NCBI RefSeq assembly: GCF_006265225.1
Contig: NZ_VDCS01000002.1
Span: 186,001 to 250,000, forward strand
Origin: Allotamlana fucoidanivorans
GTDB lineage: Bacteria; Bacteroidota; Bacteroidia; Flavobacteriales; Flavobacteriaceae
Direction: 5' to 3'
DNA: 64,000 nucleotides
Shown: in pieces, positions 32,982-41,715 of the stretch
Numbering within the stretch: position 1 is the stretch's first letter
Layout of the letters: every line of letters starts with the position of its first letter
Translations under genes and position numbers: made by a program
Notes under the pieces: generated by a model
What the model saw: the letters and a program-made list of their open reading frames with translations, nothing else
Database searches by the model: none
What the model was told of the DNA's origin: nothing

Positions 32982-34673
32982 TTATCTAATCAGTTTTTTA
33001 TACTTAATCCTTTTTGGCATAAGATCACCACCAAGACGCTTTTTCTTATTTTCTTCGTAATCTGAAAAACTACCTTCAAAGAAGTATACTTGCGAATCTC
33101 CTTCAAAAGCCAAAATGTGTGTACATATTCTATCTAAAAACCATCTATCATGTGAAATAACTACTGCACACCCTGCAAAACTTTCTAAACCTTCTTCTAA
33201 AGCTCTTAGGGTATTAACATCTAAATCATTGGTGGGCTCATCTAAAAGCAAAACATTGCCTTCTTCTTTTAAGGTCATGGCAAGGTGCAATCGGTTTCGC
33301 TCCCCACCCGATAATAGTTTTACCTTTTTGTTTTGTTCACTACCAGAAAAATTAAATCGACTCAAATACGCTCTTGAATTCACTTGTTTTCCTCCCATCA
33401 TAATAAGTTCCTGCTCGTCACTAAAATTCTGCCAAATTGTTTTTTCTGGATCAATATTAGAGTGACTCTGATCTACATAAGCCAATTTCGCTGTATCCCC
33501 TACAATAAACTCTCCTTTATCTGGCGTTTCTTCACCCATTATCATTCTGAATATGGTTGTTTTACCTGCGCCGTTAGGACCAATGATACCAACAATTCCT
33601 GCCTGTGGTAAATTAAAGTTTAAATTATCATACAACAACTTATCATCATACCCTTTTGCAACACCTTTCGCTTCAATAACATTAGTACCAAGCCTAGGAC
33701 CATTTGGTATGTATATTTCTAATTTTTCATCCAATTGCTTTTGATCCTGACTTAATAGCTTATCATAGTTCTTTAAACGTGCTTTTTGTTTAGTTTGACG
33801 GCCTTTAGCGCCTTGCCTAACCCACTCTAACTCACGTTCTAAAGTTTTCTGGCGTTTTGAAGCAGCCTTACCTTCTTGAGCCATACGTTTCGATTTTTGA
33901 TCTAGCCAAGAGGAATAATTACCTTTCCAAGGTATACCTTCTCCTCTATCTAACTCTAAAATCCAGCCAGCTACATTATCAAGAAAATACCTATCATGTG
34001 TCACAGCAATCACCGTACCTTTGTATTGTGCCAAATGGTGTTCTAACCAATGTACAGACTCCGCATCAAGATGGTTGGTGGGCTCATCTAAAAGCAACAC
34101 ATCTGGTTCTTTTAACAACAATCGGCATAATGCTACCCGTCTTTTTTCACCTCCTGAAAGTACCCCAATCTTTTTATCACCATCTGGAGTGCGAAGCGCA
34201 TCCATTGCAATTTCAAGTTTCGTATCAAGCTCCCAGGCATTAGCAGCATCAATTTGATCTTGAAGTTCAGCCTGACGGTTCATTAACTTCTCCATTTTGT
34301 CTGGATCAGAGTAGACTTCCTCTAAACCAAACATATCGTTAATTTTATTGTATTCATCAAGAATGGCAACGGTTTCGGCGGCGCCTTCTTTTACAACTTC
34401 CAATACCGTTTTTTCGTTATCTAATTGCGGTTCTTGCTCTAAATACCCAACAGAATAATCTTGAGAAAACACAACATCACCCTGATAATTTTTGTCAACC
34501 CCCGCAATAATTTTTAATAACGTAGATTTTCCAGAACCATTAAGTCCTAAAATTCCAATTTTAGCACCATAAAAAAAACTTAAATAAATGTTTTTTAATA
34601 CTGGTGTATTTGCACTTTGAAATGTCTTGGTTACTCCAGACATTGAAAAGATAATTTTTTTGTCGTCACTCAT
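32982..34673 (-). CDS. ettA: Energy-dependent translational throttle protein EttA (ABC-F)
   Basis: A 563-aa ABC-F ATPase with two nucleotide-binding domains and no membrane part. It binds the ribosomal E site and gates the first elongation step according to ATP/ADP. Walker A motifs are GLNGSGKST and GPNGAGKTT, signatures are VLSGGEKRRVALCRLLL and LLSGGERNRLHLAMTLK, and Walker B motifs end DEPTNHLD and DEPTNDLD. The linker between domains is positively charged (KGRQTKQKARLKNY). Length and motifs fit EttA rather than other ABC-F members. It is followed by a shared terminator. Confidence 0.95.
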   Translation of the reverse strand: MSDDKKIIFSMSGVTKTFQSANTPVLKNIYLSFFYGAKIGILGLNGSGKSTLLKIIAGVDKNYQGDVVFSQDYSVGYLEQEPQLDNEKTVLEVVKEGAAETVAILDEYNKINDMFGLEEVYSDPDKMEKLMNRQAELQDQIDAANAWELDTKLEIAMDALRTPDGDKKIGVLSGGEKRRVALCRLLLKEPDVLLLDEPTNHLDAESVHWLEHHLAQYKGTVIAVTHDRYFLDNVAGWILELDRGEGIPWKGNYSSWLDQKSKRMAQEGKAASKRQKTLERELEWVRQGAKGRQTKQKARLKNYDKLLSQDQKQLDEKLEIYIPNGPRLGTNVIEAKGVAKGYDDKLLYDNLNFNLPQAGIVGIIGPNGAGKTTIFRMIMGEETPDKGEFIVGDTAKLAYVDQSHSNIDPEKTIWQNFSDEQELIMMGGKQVNSRAYLSRFNFSGSEQNKKVKLLSGGERNRLHLAMTLKEEGNVLLLDEPTNDLDVNTLRALEEGLESFAGCAVVISHDRWFLDRICTHILAFEGDSQVYFFEGSFSDYEENKKKRLGGDLMPKRIKYKKLIR

Positions 34674-34706
34674 ACCTATAATTCAAAAAAATTAATTATT
34701 AACTCA

Positions 34707-34889
34707 CTAAACGCGTCCTTTAAGCGCATTAAAAACCCAGGCATTTGCAAAAAAACCAATACCTACTGCCGCAAAACCCCAACCTGCCACATCATCATAC
34801 CTAAATGCTCCAAGTGCTATAAGACTTAAACCCACTATTATCATTATGGTAGTGGCCCAAGCCAAAACCGTATTTTTATTCATTGCCAT
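34707..34889 (-). CDS. Small two-helix membrane protein (CAL67264-like)
   Basis: A 60-aa protein (58 aa if the ATG at 34883 is used) with two hydrophobic helices around residues 7-26 and 34-52 and a conserved-looking centre (GAFRYDDVAGWGFAAVG). I recall this as a small Bacteroidota family annotated CAL67264 family membrane protein; function unknown. It lies 33 bases upstream of ettA on the same strand and may be co-transcribed with it. Confidence 0.75.
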   Translation of the reverse strand: MAMNKNTVLAWATTIMIIVGLSLIALGAFRYDDVAGWGFAAVGIGFFANAWVFNALKGRV

Positions 34890-34940
34890 AATTTTTTGCT
34901 ATTATATTTTCAGAAAAACAAATATCGTATTTTTAAACAA

Positions 34941-34965
34941 AAAAGCACCTAAAAAAGGTGCTTTT
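34941..34965 (-). terminator. Terminator of the pirin operon
   Basis: AAAAGCACCT (34941-34950) is the reverse complement of AGGTGCTTTT (34956-34965) with loop AAAAA. On the minus strand Ts follow the stem. It lies 23 bases after the second pirin stop (34988). Confidence 0.85.
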
Positions 34966-34987
34966 CGCTATTAATCATTCTGAACAC

Positions 34988-35704
34988 TTAGTTCATAGGA
35001 ACTTCTATAATAATTAGTTTTGAAGCTTGCTTTGCTTGAATATTTATTGTTTCTGTATCCCAAACACCAATAGCATCTCTGCTTTTCAATACTTCATGTT
35101 CTACTTCAACTGCGCCATCTACAACAAAAACGTACAACCCATTCATTTTATCTTTAACAGATATTGAAATAGTGTGATTTTCACTTAAACTCGATCTGTA
35201 AATATACGCTTGCTGACTTATTGGTAGGGCATTTTCAATACCTTTATTTTTTGGAGCCACAACCGTTTGTAAACTATTTATTTGAGCTTGTTCATCAAAT
35301 TTACGTTGCTCATAATTTGGCTTAACACCTAATGCTTCAGGAATAATCCACAGTTGTAAAAAATTCACTTCTTCTGATTCGCTATCATTAAATTCAGAAT
35401 GTGTTAACCCTGTACCTGCACTCATGACCTGAATTTCACCAACCTCTATAGCGCGTTTATTTCCCATACTATCTTTATGAGATAAAGCGCCTTTTAATGG
35501 AATAGAAATAATTTCCATGTTTTGATGTGGATGTGTACCAAACCCCATACTGGGTTGTACTACATCATCATTTAGCACCCGAAGTTTACCAAAATTCATT
35601 CGATTTGGGTTTTGATACCCTGCAAAGCTAAACGTGTGAAAGGATTTTAACCATCCGTGATTAGCAAATCCTCTAGAATCTGCTTTATGAATAATTGTTT
35701 TCAT
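34988..35704 (-). CDS. Pirin-family protein, YhaK-like
   Basis: A 238-aa bicupin of the pirin family. The N-terminal cupin has the metal-ligand pattern FGTHPHQNMEII and SAGTGLTHSEFN (His, His, His, Glu), as in quercetin-2,3-dioxygenase-type pirins. The C-terminal cupin is degenerate. Length is typical of the short YhaK/YhhW group. Roles proposed for the family are flavonoid or quinone dioxygenase activity or redox sensing. It is the last gene of an operon with FMN reductase, MarR and another pirin, suggesting response to quinones or electrophiles (inference). Confidence 0.9.
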   Translation of the reverse strand: MKTIIHKADSRGFANHGWLKSFHTFSFAGYQNPNRMNFGKLRVLNDDVVQPSMGFGTHPHQNMEIISIPLKGALSHKDSMGNKRAIEVGEIQVMSAGTGLTHSEFNDSESEEVNFLQLWIIPEALGVKPNYEQRKFDEQAQINSLQTVVAPKNKGIENALPISQQAYIYRSSLSENHTISISVKDKMNGLYVFVVDGAVEVEHEVLKSRDAIGVWDTETINIQAKQASKLIIIEVPMN

Positions 35705-35717
35705 AACTTTTATGTTT

Positions 35718-36587
35718 TTAAGCTGGAAGAAACCCCATTTTACCCATTTGGTAATCGCGCATAGCTTCCAAGATTTCTGTTTGTGTATTCATTACATACG
35801 GCCCATAAGTGGCTACAGGCTCATTAAGTGGTTCTCCCGATAAGAAAAGAAGTTTACTTCCTTTTATTCCTTTAATAGATATACCATCACCATCTTGATT
35901 AAATTCAATGATTTGGTTGTCATCTACTTTGAGTACCGCGTCATTATTTATTTCAACTTCGCCATCAATTAAATACACCAAAGCCTTATGAGTTTTTTGA
36001 ATATCAAGCTCAAAATACCCACTTTCCTCTATTTGAAGCAAAAAAGCATTGACAGGTGTTTGCGTTTTTATTCTACCAAAGGTACCATTAAGCTCTCCTG
36101 CAACAATTTTAATACGTGCTTTTTCATCTGAAGAAGTGACAACTCTAAAATCTTCATGTTTTTCATGTTGATAATTTGCAGGTAACATCTTTTTGGCCGC
36201 AGGCAAATTAATCCATAACTGAATCCCCTCAATAAAGCCTCCTTTTTCAACAAACGCTTTGGTTGGTGCTTCTGCATGAATAATACCTCTACCAGCCGTT
36301 GTCCACTGTACATCACCCGATTTTACAACACTTTCATTTCCTAAGGAATCTCTGTGTAATTGCTCCCCTTGAATTAAAAAAGTAACAGGTTCAAAGCCGC
36401 GATGTGGATGCGGTCCTAAATCGAAAGGATTATTCTTGGGTGAAATTTCATATGGACCATAATGATGTAGTAATATAAAAGGATCGACCATATCAATTGA
36501 AGGGCTAGGCAGCGGTTGACGCAATCGTATGGGCCCCATGTTAACAAAATCACTTCGTCCTATTGTTTTAATACTATTCTTTTTCAT
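35718..36587 (-). CDS. Pirin-family protein (longer type)
   Basis: A 289-aa pirin with both cupin domains. The metal site is LGPHPHRGFEPV and QWTTAGRGIIHAE in the N-terminal half, and the C-terminal domain ends EAMRDYQMGKMGFLPA, a usual pirin tail. ATG 36587 (MKKNSIKTIG) is preferred to a GTG at 36599. Thirteen bases separate it from the second pirin. Its two-domain form is similar to bacterial pirins with quercetinase activity, but that has not been shown for this protein. Confidence 0.9.
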   Translation of the reverse strand: MKKNSIKTIGRSDFVNMGPIRLRQPLPSPSIDMVDPFILLHHYGPYEISPKNNPFDLGPHPHRGFEPVTFLIQGEQLHRDSLGNESVVKSGDVQWTTAGRGIIHAEAPTKAFVEKGGFIEGIQLWINLPAAKKMLPANYQHEKHEDFRVVTSSDEKARIKIVAGELNGTFGRIKTQTPVNAFLLQIEESGYFELDIQKTHKALVYLIDGEVEINNDAVLKVDDNQIIEFNQDGDGISIKGIKGSKLLFLSGEPLNEPVATYGPYVMNTQTEILEAMRDYQMGKMGFLPA

Positions 36588-36627
36588 AACATTTACCACT
36601 TTTCTTGAAAAAATGTGGATTTAAATT

Positions 36628-37065
36628 TTATCTAATTTTATCTAACAAATCACTTAACATCTGAGCTTCTTCGTCTGTTAATTTTTCTAACAAGTCTTCT
36701 TTAAACTCTTTGTCTATAGCTTTTAACAGTAGCAAGCCCTTTTCTGTAATTTCTATATGTACTACCCGTCTATCATCAGGGCAAGGCAATCTATTTATCA
36801 ATGTTTTAGCGCACAACTTATCCATCAATCTGGTAGCATTAGGAGCCCGCTCAAGCATGCGTTCCTTAATAGTTTGTACCTTAATAGGCTTTCCCGCACC
36901 ACGCAATATTCTTAAAATGTTAAACTGCTGAGGCGAAATTCCATAAGGTTTAAAAAACTCGTTTTGATGACTATTGATCCAATTAGCGGTATAAATAATA
37001 TTAATTAAAGCCTTTACTTTAGTATTCTTGAAAGTAGAATGTATATCTTTAGAAATATCACCCAT
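36628..37065 (-). CDS. MarR-family transcriptional regulator
   Basis: A 145-aa winged-helix repressor. The DNA-binding part (about residues 45-110) contains ISPQQFNILRILRGA, ERMLERAPNATRLMDKL and the wing CPDDRRVVHIEITEKG. Dimerisation helices are at both ends. MarR proteins release DNA when bound by phenolic compounds or on cysteine oxidation; one cysteine is in KLCAKT and one in LPCPDD. It is two bases from the FMN reductase and within the pirin operon, so it most likely controls this operon (inference). Confidence 0.9.
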   Translation of the reverse strand: MGDISKDIHSTFKNTKVKALINIIYTANWINSHQNEFFKPYGISPQQFNILRILRGAGKPIKVQTIKERMLERAPNATRLMDKLCAKTLINRLPCPDDRRVVHIEITEKGLLLLKAIDKEFKEDLLEKLTDEEAQMLSDLLDKIR

Positions 37066-37067
37066 AA

Positions 37068-37598
37068 TTATAACGCGTTTTTAAAATGATTTACTTTCTG
37101 CTTTAATTCAGCATCTAATGCTTCATTTATAATTTTACCATCTACAAAATTAGAAGCAAATGAGGGCAATGAAAATACCTCTATAATTTTGGCATCATGA
37201 CGCGGAAATCTATCTTGAGCCATAGCTAAAACGGATACGCCTCCTCTACCTCCTGGTGAAGTAGCCATCAATAACATGGGTTTACCACAAAAGGTTTTAC
37301 TTTCAATTCTAGACATCCAGTCAAATAAATTTTTAAACACCGCGGAGTACGCTCCATTATGTTCTGCCAATGACACTATTATACCATCTGCACTTTTAAT
37401 AGCCTCTAAAAACTTATGAGCATTACTTGGGATACCTTTTTCTCTTTCAAGATCAATACCAAAAAGAGGCAATTCAAAATCATTTAAGTCTAAAATATCC
37501 ACCTGCACATTTTCAATCAAGCTAGAAGCATAGGTCACTAGCACTTTATTGATTGAATGTTTACTATTACTCCCAGAAAAACTTAGTATTCTTTTCAT
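37068..37598 (-). CDS. NADPH-dependent FMN reductase (quinone reductase-like)
   Basis: A 176-aa flavodoxin-fold reductase. SFSGSNSKHSINKVLV at the N-terminus binds the FMN phosphate, SLAEHNGAYSAVFKNLFDW is the family region around the isoalloxazine, and SPGGRGG the second flavin loop. It reduces FMN, quinones, azo dyes or chromate with NAD(P)H. First gene of the FMN reductase-MarR-pirin-pirin unit, which looks like a detoxification module for quinones or electrophiles. Confidence 0.9.
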   Translation of the reverse strand: MKRILSFSGSNSKHSINKVLVTYASSLIENVQVDILDLNDFELPLFGIDLEREKGIPSNAHKFLEAIKSADGIIVSLAEHNGAYSAVFKNLFDWMSRIESKTFCGKPMLLMATSPGGRGGVSVLAMAQDRFPRHDAKIIEVFSLPSFASNFVDGKIINEALDAELKQKVNHFKNAL

Positions 37599-37714
37599 AT
37601 TCTTTTTTGTTTAAAGATAGTAAAATTATTTAATATATTCCATGGTATATATTTCCTTGGAATTATTTTTATGATTTCATTAACAAATATAGATTCAGAA
37701 CATTCAAACTTTTG

Positions 37715-37722
37715 TACTTTAG
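37715..37722 (+). promoter_or_regulatory. Promoter-like -7 box TACTTTAG
   Basis: TACTTTAG ends 18 bases before ATG 37741, in the same relation as the boxes at aroC and fumC. It is preceded directly by TTTG but no -33 box is at the usual distance. Confidence 0.3.
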
Positions 37723-37740
37723 CCTAAAACTTGAAATTAG

Positions 37741-39384
37741 ATGGATATCAACTTCAATAAAAACGAAGATCATAATAAACTCCTCCTTTCAGAGTTAAAA
37801 AGAAGACTAGCCACAGTAAGTATAGGAGGCGGCAAAAAAAGAATAGAAAAACTTCACCAAAAAGGAAAACTAACGGCCAGAGAACGTATTGATTTTTTGT
37901 TGGATGATAAATCTGAAACTATTGAAATTGGTGCTTTTGCTGGTGAAGGTATGTATGCCGAACACGGCGGATGCCCCTCCGGAGGTGTGGTGGTAAAGAT
38001 GGGATACATTAAAGGAAAACAATGTATTGTTGTGGCTAATGACGCTACGGTGAAAGCAGGTGCTTGGTTTCCTATTACAGGTAAAAAGAATCTTCGGGCG
38101 CAAGAAATAGCCATTGAAAATAAGCTTCCTATTATTTATTTGGTTGATTCGGCTGGTGTTTATTTACCTCTTCAAGATGAAATTTTCCCCGATAAAGAAC
38201 ATTTTGGTCGTATTTTTAGAAATAATGCGATTATGAGCAGTATGGGTATTACACAAATTGCAGCCGTTATGGGCAGTTGTGTTGCTGGCGGTGCTTACCT
38301 CCCTATTATGAGTGATGAAGCTTTAATTGTAGACAAAACAGGAAGTATTTTTCTAGCTGGTAGTTATCTGGTAAAAGCGGCTATTGGAGAACATATTGAT
38401 AATGAAACTTTAGGTGGTGCTACAACCCATTGCGAAATTTCAGGAGTTACTGATTATAAAGCCAAAGATGATAAAGACGCCTTAGATACCATTAAAAACA
38501 TTATTGATAAAATTGGCGATTATGACAAGGCTGGTTTTAACAGAATTCCGTCTAAAAAACCTAAAGACAATCCAGAAGACATTTATGGTGTACTTCCAAA
38601 GTCAAGAGCCGATCAATATGACATGTACCAAATCATTAGCAGACTGGTTGATGATTCTGATTTTGAGGAGTATAAAGCAGGTTACGGACAAACCATTATT
38701 ACAGGTTATGCCAGAATAGACGGCTGGGCTGTTGGTATTGTTGCTAACCAGCGTAAATTGGTGAAAACTACAGGATCTAAAACCAAACCTACCGAAATGC
38801 AGTTTGGAGGCGTTATTTACAATGATAGTGCGGATAAAGCCACTCGATTTATAGCTAATTGTAACCAAAAGAAAATTCCTTTAGTTTTTTTACAAGATGT
38901 AACAGGCTTTATGGTGGGGAGCAAAAGCGAACATAGCGGCATTATAAAAGATGGTGCTAAAATGGTAAATGCAGTAAGTAATTCTGTAGTGCCTAAATTT
39001 ACTATTATTATTGGAAACAGCTACGGTGCTGGTAATTATGCCATGTGCGGCAAAGCCTATGATCCAAGACTAATTGTGGCATGGCCAAGTGCCGAACTTG
39101 CAGTAATGAGTGGTAATTCTGCGGCTAAAGTACTATTACAGATTGAAAAAGCCTCTTTAGAAAAGTCTGGAGAGAAAATAACAGCCGAAAAGGAAGAAGC
39201 ATTATTTAATAAAATTAAAGATCGTTATGATAATCAGGTATCTCCTTATTATGCTGCTGCAAGATTGTGGACAGATGCCATTATAGATCCTCTAGATACA
39301 AGAAAATGGATTAGTATGGGGATTGAAGCGGCTAACCACGCCCCTATTCAAAAACCCTTTAATTTGGGTGTACTTCAAGTTTAA
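37741..39384 (+). CDS. Acyl-CoA carboxylase beta (carboxyltransferase) subunit
   Basis: A 547-aa carboxyltransferase with two crotonase-type domains (about residues 30-260 and 300-540). It transfers carboxyl from biotin to an acyl-CoA. Motifs include GSCVAGGAYLP, LAGSYLVKAAIGE, GGATTHCEISG and FLQDVTGFMVGSKSEHSGI. The sequence looks more like methylcrotonyl-CoA or other branched/short acyl-CoA carboxylases than acetyl-CoA carboxylase AccD, which is shorter and carries a zinc finger. No biotin carboxylase or biotin carrier gene is adjacent, so the partner must lie elsewhere. Confidence 0.92.
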   Translation: MDINFNKNEDHNKLLLSELKRRLATVSIGGGKKRIEKLHQKGKLTARERIDFLLDDKSETIEIGAFAGEGMYAEHGGCPSGGVVVKMGYIKGKQCIVVANDATVKAGAWFPITGKKNLRAQEIAIENKLPIIYLVDSAGVYLPLQDEIFPDKEHFGRIFRNNAIMSSMGITQIAAVMGSCVAGGAYLPIMSDEALIVDKTGSIFLAGSYLVKAAIGEHIDNETLGGATTHCEISGVTDYKAKDDKDALDTIKNIIDKIGDYDKAGFNRIPSKKPKDNPEDIYGVLPKSRADQYDMYQIISRLVDDSDFEEYKAGYGQTIITGYARIDGWAVGIVANQRKLVKTTGSKTKPTEMQFGGVIYNDSADKATRFIANCNQKKIPLVFLQDVTGFMVGSKSEHSGIIKDGAKMVNAVSNSVVPKFTIIIGNSYGAGNYAMCGKAYDPRLIVAWPSAELAVMSGNSAAKVLLQIEKASLEKSGEKITAEKEEALFNKIKDRYDNQVSPYYAAARLWTDAIIDPLDTRKWISMGIEAANHAPIQKPFNLGVLQV

Positions 39385-39441
39385 CTTTTAAATCTCATTA
39401 AAAAATTGTAACTTATTGATTGAAAATCAAACCTTTCAATC

Positions 39442-39864
39442 ATGGGAACTATAAAAACATTAAACAAATGGGCGAATGCACACACGTACATTCCCCTTGA
39501 TTTAGTACGCATCGCTTTAGGTGTTTTTCTTTTTTTTAAAGGCATCAATTTCATGGCAAATTCTGAAATGCTCATGAAACTTTTTGAACCATTTCAAAAT
39601 ATGGCAGGCGGTATGATTATTATCCACTATGTAGCACCAGCTCATTTTATTGGAGGTATTCTAATTGCTTTTGGACTACTTACCAGATGGGCCATTTTAG
39701 CGCAACTACCCGTAATCATTGGTGCTGTTGTTATCAACTTTGCAGGAGAAATGAATACTGGAAACCTTATTATGGCTTTAATTACACTTTTTGTGTGTGC
39801 CTTCTTTTTAGCCTATGGTTCTGGGAAACACTCCGCCGATTATTATTTTAAAATGCAGCAATAA
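39442..39864 (+). CDS. DoxX-family membrane protein
   Basis: A 140-aa four-helix membrane protein of the DoxX type. RIALGVFLFFKGINFM opens helix 1, HFIGGILIAFGLLTRWAILAQLPVIIGAVVIN spans helices 2 and 3 (motif beginning at about residue 72), and the last helix ends FLAYGSGKHSADYY. Family members act in thiosulfate oxidation or in membrane redox complexes; most have no known role. Positioned alone before a bidirectional terminator. Confidence 0.85.
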   Translation: MGTIKTLNKWANAHTYIPLDLVRIALGVFLFFKGINFMANSEMLMKLFEPFQNMAGGMIIIHYVAPAHFIGGILIAFGLLTRWAILAQLPVIIGAVVINFAGEMNTGNLIMALITLFVCAFFLAYGSGKHSADYYFKMQQ

Positions 39865-39890
39865 AAAAAGCGACCATTGGTCGCTTTTTT
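39863..39890. terminator. Bidirectional Rho-independent terminator
   Basis: AAAAAAGCGACC (39864-39875) pairs with GGTCGCTTTTTT (39879-39890) around a short loop, between DoxX and the convergent sppA end. Confidence 0.92.
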
Positions 39891-39906
39891 GTCCAAAACT
39901 AATATC

Positions 39907-41670
39907 TTATTTTATTTCTGTACTAAAAGGAAATAGTAACTGAACGCCTTTCTTTTTAGATAGCGATTTAATTTCTTTAAGAATCTTATAATTTTCTTCG
40001 CCTAGTTCTTCTTTCAATATCGTTTCTTTCGCTTTAACTATTCCAAATTGTTCCAATATTTTATCAAGATTTTTCTCAAAAACAGGAAACTCTTTTATTC
40101 TGTAATCTTCAATTTTGGCCGCTCTAGCCGCTTCATTTAAGGCTACATCCAATCCGCCAAGCGCATCTACCAAACCATGATTTACAGCATCAACTCCCGT
40201 CCAAACCCGACCCTGAGCGATAGCTTCAACTTGATCTTTAGTAAGCTGTCTACCTGCTGACACCCGATCTATAAACAACTCATAAACATCTAAAACACCT
40301 TCTTGGATAAACTGACGCTGTGTTTCATTTAATGGCTCAAACAAACTATAAGTAACCGCATTTTGATTGGTAGTTACCTGTTCTGCATTAATACCCATGT
40401 TACGAGCCAGTTGCTCTACATTTGGCAAAACACCAAACACACCAATGCTTCCTGTTATAGTTGTGGATTCTGCAATTATTTTATCGGCGTTACAGGCTAT
40501 ATAATACCCGCCAGATGCTGCCATATTTCCCATAGATACAACCACAGGTTTTACCTTTTTAGTAAGTGCTACTTCACGCCAAATTAACTCACTAGCCAAA
40601 GCGCTTCCTCCTGGAGAATTAATTCTCAAAACAACCGCTTTTACCCGATCATCTTCCCTTGCTTTTTTTAATGATTTATTTATAGCACCCTGGCCCACAA
40701 CACCAACATCACCTTCTCCATAAATGATTTCACCTTCAGCAAAAATTACGGCAATTTTATTTTTAGTGCTATAATTTTTCACATTAGTTGAAGCGTATTC
40801 GGCATAATCTTTAATTTTAATATACTTTAGATCATCAGATTTTGTTAGACCTGAAGCAGCTTTCATCACATCAACATATTGATCATGATACACAATTTTA
40901 TCAATCAATTTTGATTCAAGAGCTAAATGTGGATTTCGAGCCAATAAACTATCTGCTATAATATCTAATCTCTCTACAGAAACATGTCTACTCTCCGAAA
41001 TCTCTTTCTTGATTTCACTCCATAACGAATTGAGATACACTGAAATTTGTTCACGGTTATTTTCACTCATTTCATTACTTAAAAATGGTTCTACTGCACT
41101 TTTATATTTTCCATGCCTTACAACCTCCATTTTTAAACCTGTTTTCTCTTGAAAATCTTTAAAATACAGTCGCTCTGAATACAATCCTTTAAACTCCATT
41201 AAACCTGCGGGGCTCATATAAATAGTATCTGCAACAGAACTTAAATAATAATCCTTTTGAGTAAACACATCTGCATAAGCCAACACAAACTTGCCAGATT
41301 CTTTAAATTTCAACAAAGCTCTTCTTAACTCTTTAAGTTGTGAAACGCCTGCGTTTACAAAGTTGTTATCTATAGATATGCCTTTTATTTTATCATCAAA
41401 AGCGGCATAATTTATGGCGTCAATGATATTAAACAGGCCGTCTTTTCTATGCTCATTTAAAAAGGTATATTCTTTAAATTCAACTTTTCCTGCATAATCT
41501 TGAATTGGAAAATCTAAAGTTAAATCTAAAACAGTATTAGGTTTAACTTGAATGGTTTTTTCAGCGCCCGAGCCTAAAACGACTCCAAGAATAATGAGTC
41601 CGAAAAAACAAATAACAAAAAACAGAATCAGCCCTGTTAGTGTAGACAAAACACGTTTAAAAAAGTTCAT
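39907..41670 (-). CDS. sppA: Signal peptide peptidase SppA, 67-kDa type
   Basis: A 587-aa inner-membrane protease that degrades released signal peptides. One N-terminal helix (about residues 10-32) anchors two tandem ClpP-like domains. The Ser-Lys dyad is divided as in E. coli SppA: Lys190 in HGKYKSAVEPF of the N-terminal domain and Ser386 in MAASGGYYIACNAD of the C-terminal domain. VLRINSPGGSALAS lies before the Ser. The length fits the duplicated form. Its stop lies near the shared terminator. Confidence 0.95.
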   Translation of the reverse strand: MNFFKRVLSTLTGLILFFVICFFGLIILGVVLGSGAEKTIQVKPNTVLDLTLDFPIQDYAGKVEFKEYTFLNEHRKDGLFNIIDAINYAAFDDKIKGISIDNNFVNAGVSQLKELRRALLKFKESGKFVLAYADVFTQKDYYLSSVADTIYMSPAGLMEFKGLYSERLYFKDFQEKTGLKMEVVRHGKYKSAVEPFLSNEMSENNREQISVYLNSLWSEIKKEISESRHVSVERLDIIADSLLARNPHLALESKLIDKIVYHDQYVDVMKAASGLTKSDDLKYIKIKDYAEYASTNVKNYSTKNKIAVIFAEGEIIYGEGDVGVVGQGAINKSLKKAREDDRVKAVVLRINSPGGSALASELIWREVALTKKVKPVVVSMGNMAASGGYYIACNADKIIAESTTITGSIGVFGVLPNVEQLARNMGINAEQVTTNQNAVTYSLFEPLNETQRQFIQEGVLDVYELFIDRVSAGRQLTKDQVEAIAQGRVWTGVDAVNHGLVDALGGLDVALNEAARAAKIEDYRIKEFPVFEKNLDKILEQFGIVKAKETILKEELGEENYKILKEIKSLSKKKGVQLLFPFSTEIK

Positions 41671-41715
41671 ATATTTAATTTCCTATCAGTTGTGTAAAAA
41701 CCTTAATTGTTACAA

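Noticed and set aside
33857-34243. 128-codon plus-strand ORF inside ettA
   Set aside because: It is antisense to conserved ABC-F motifs, has no recognisable domain or promoter, and is a frame shadow.
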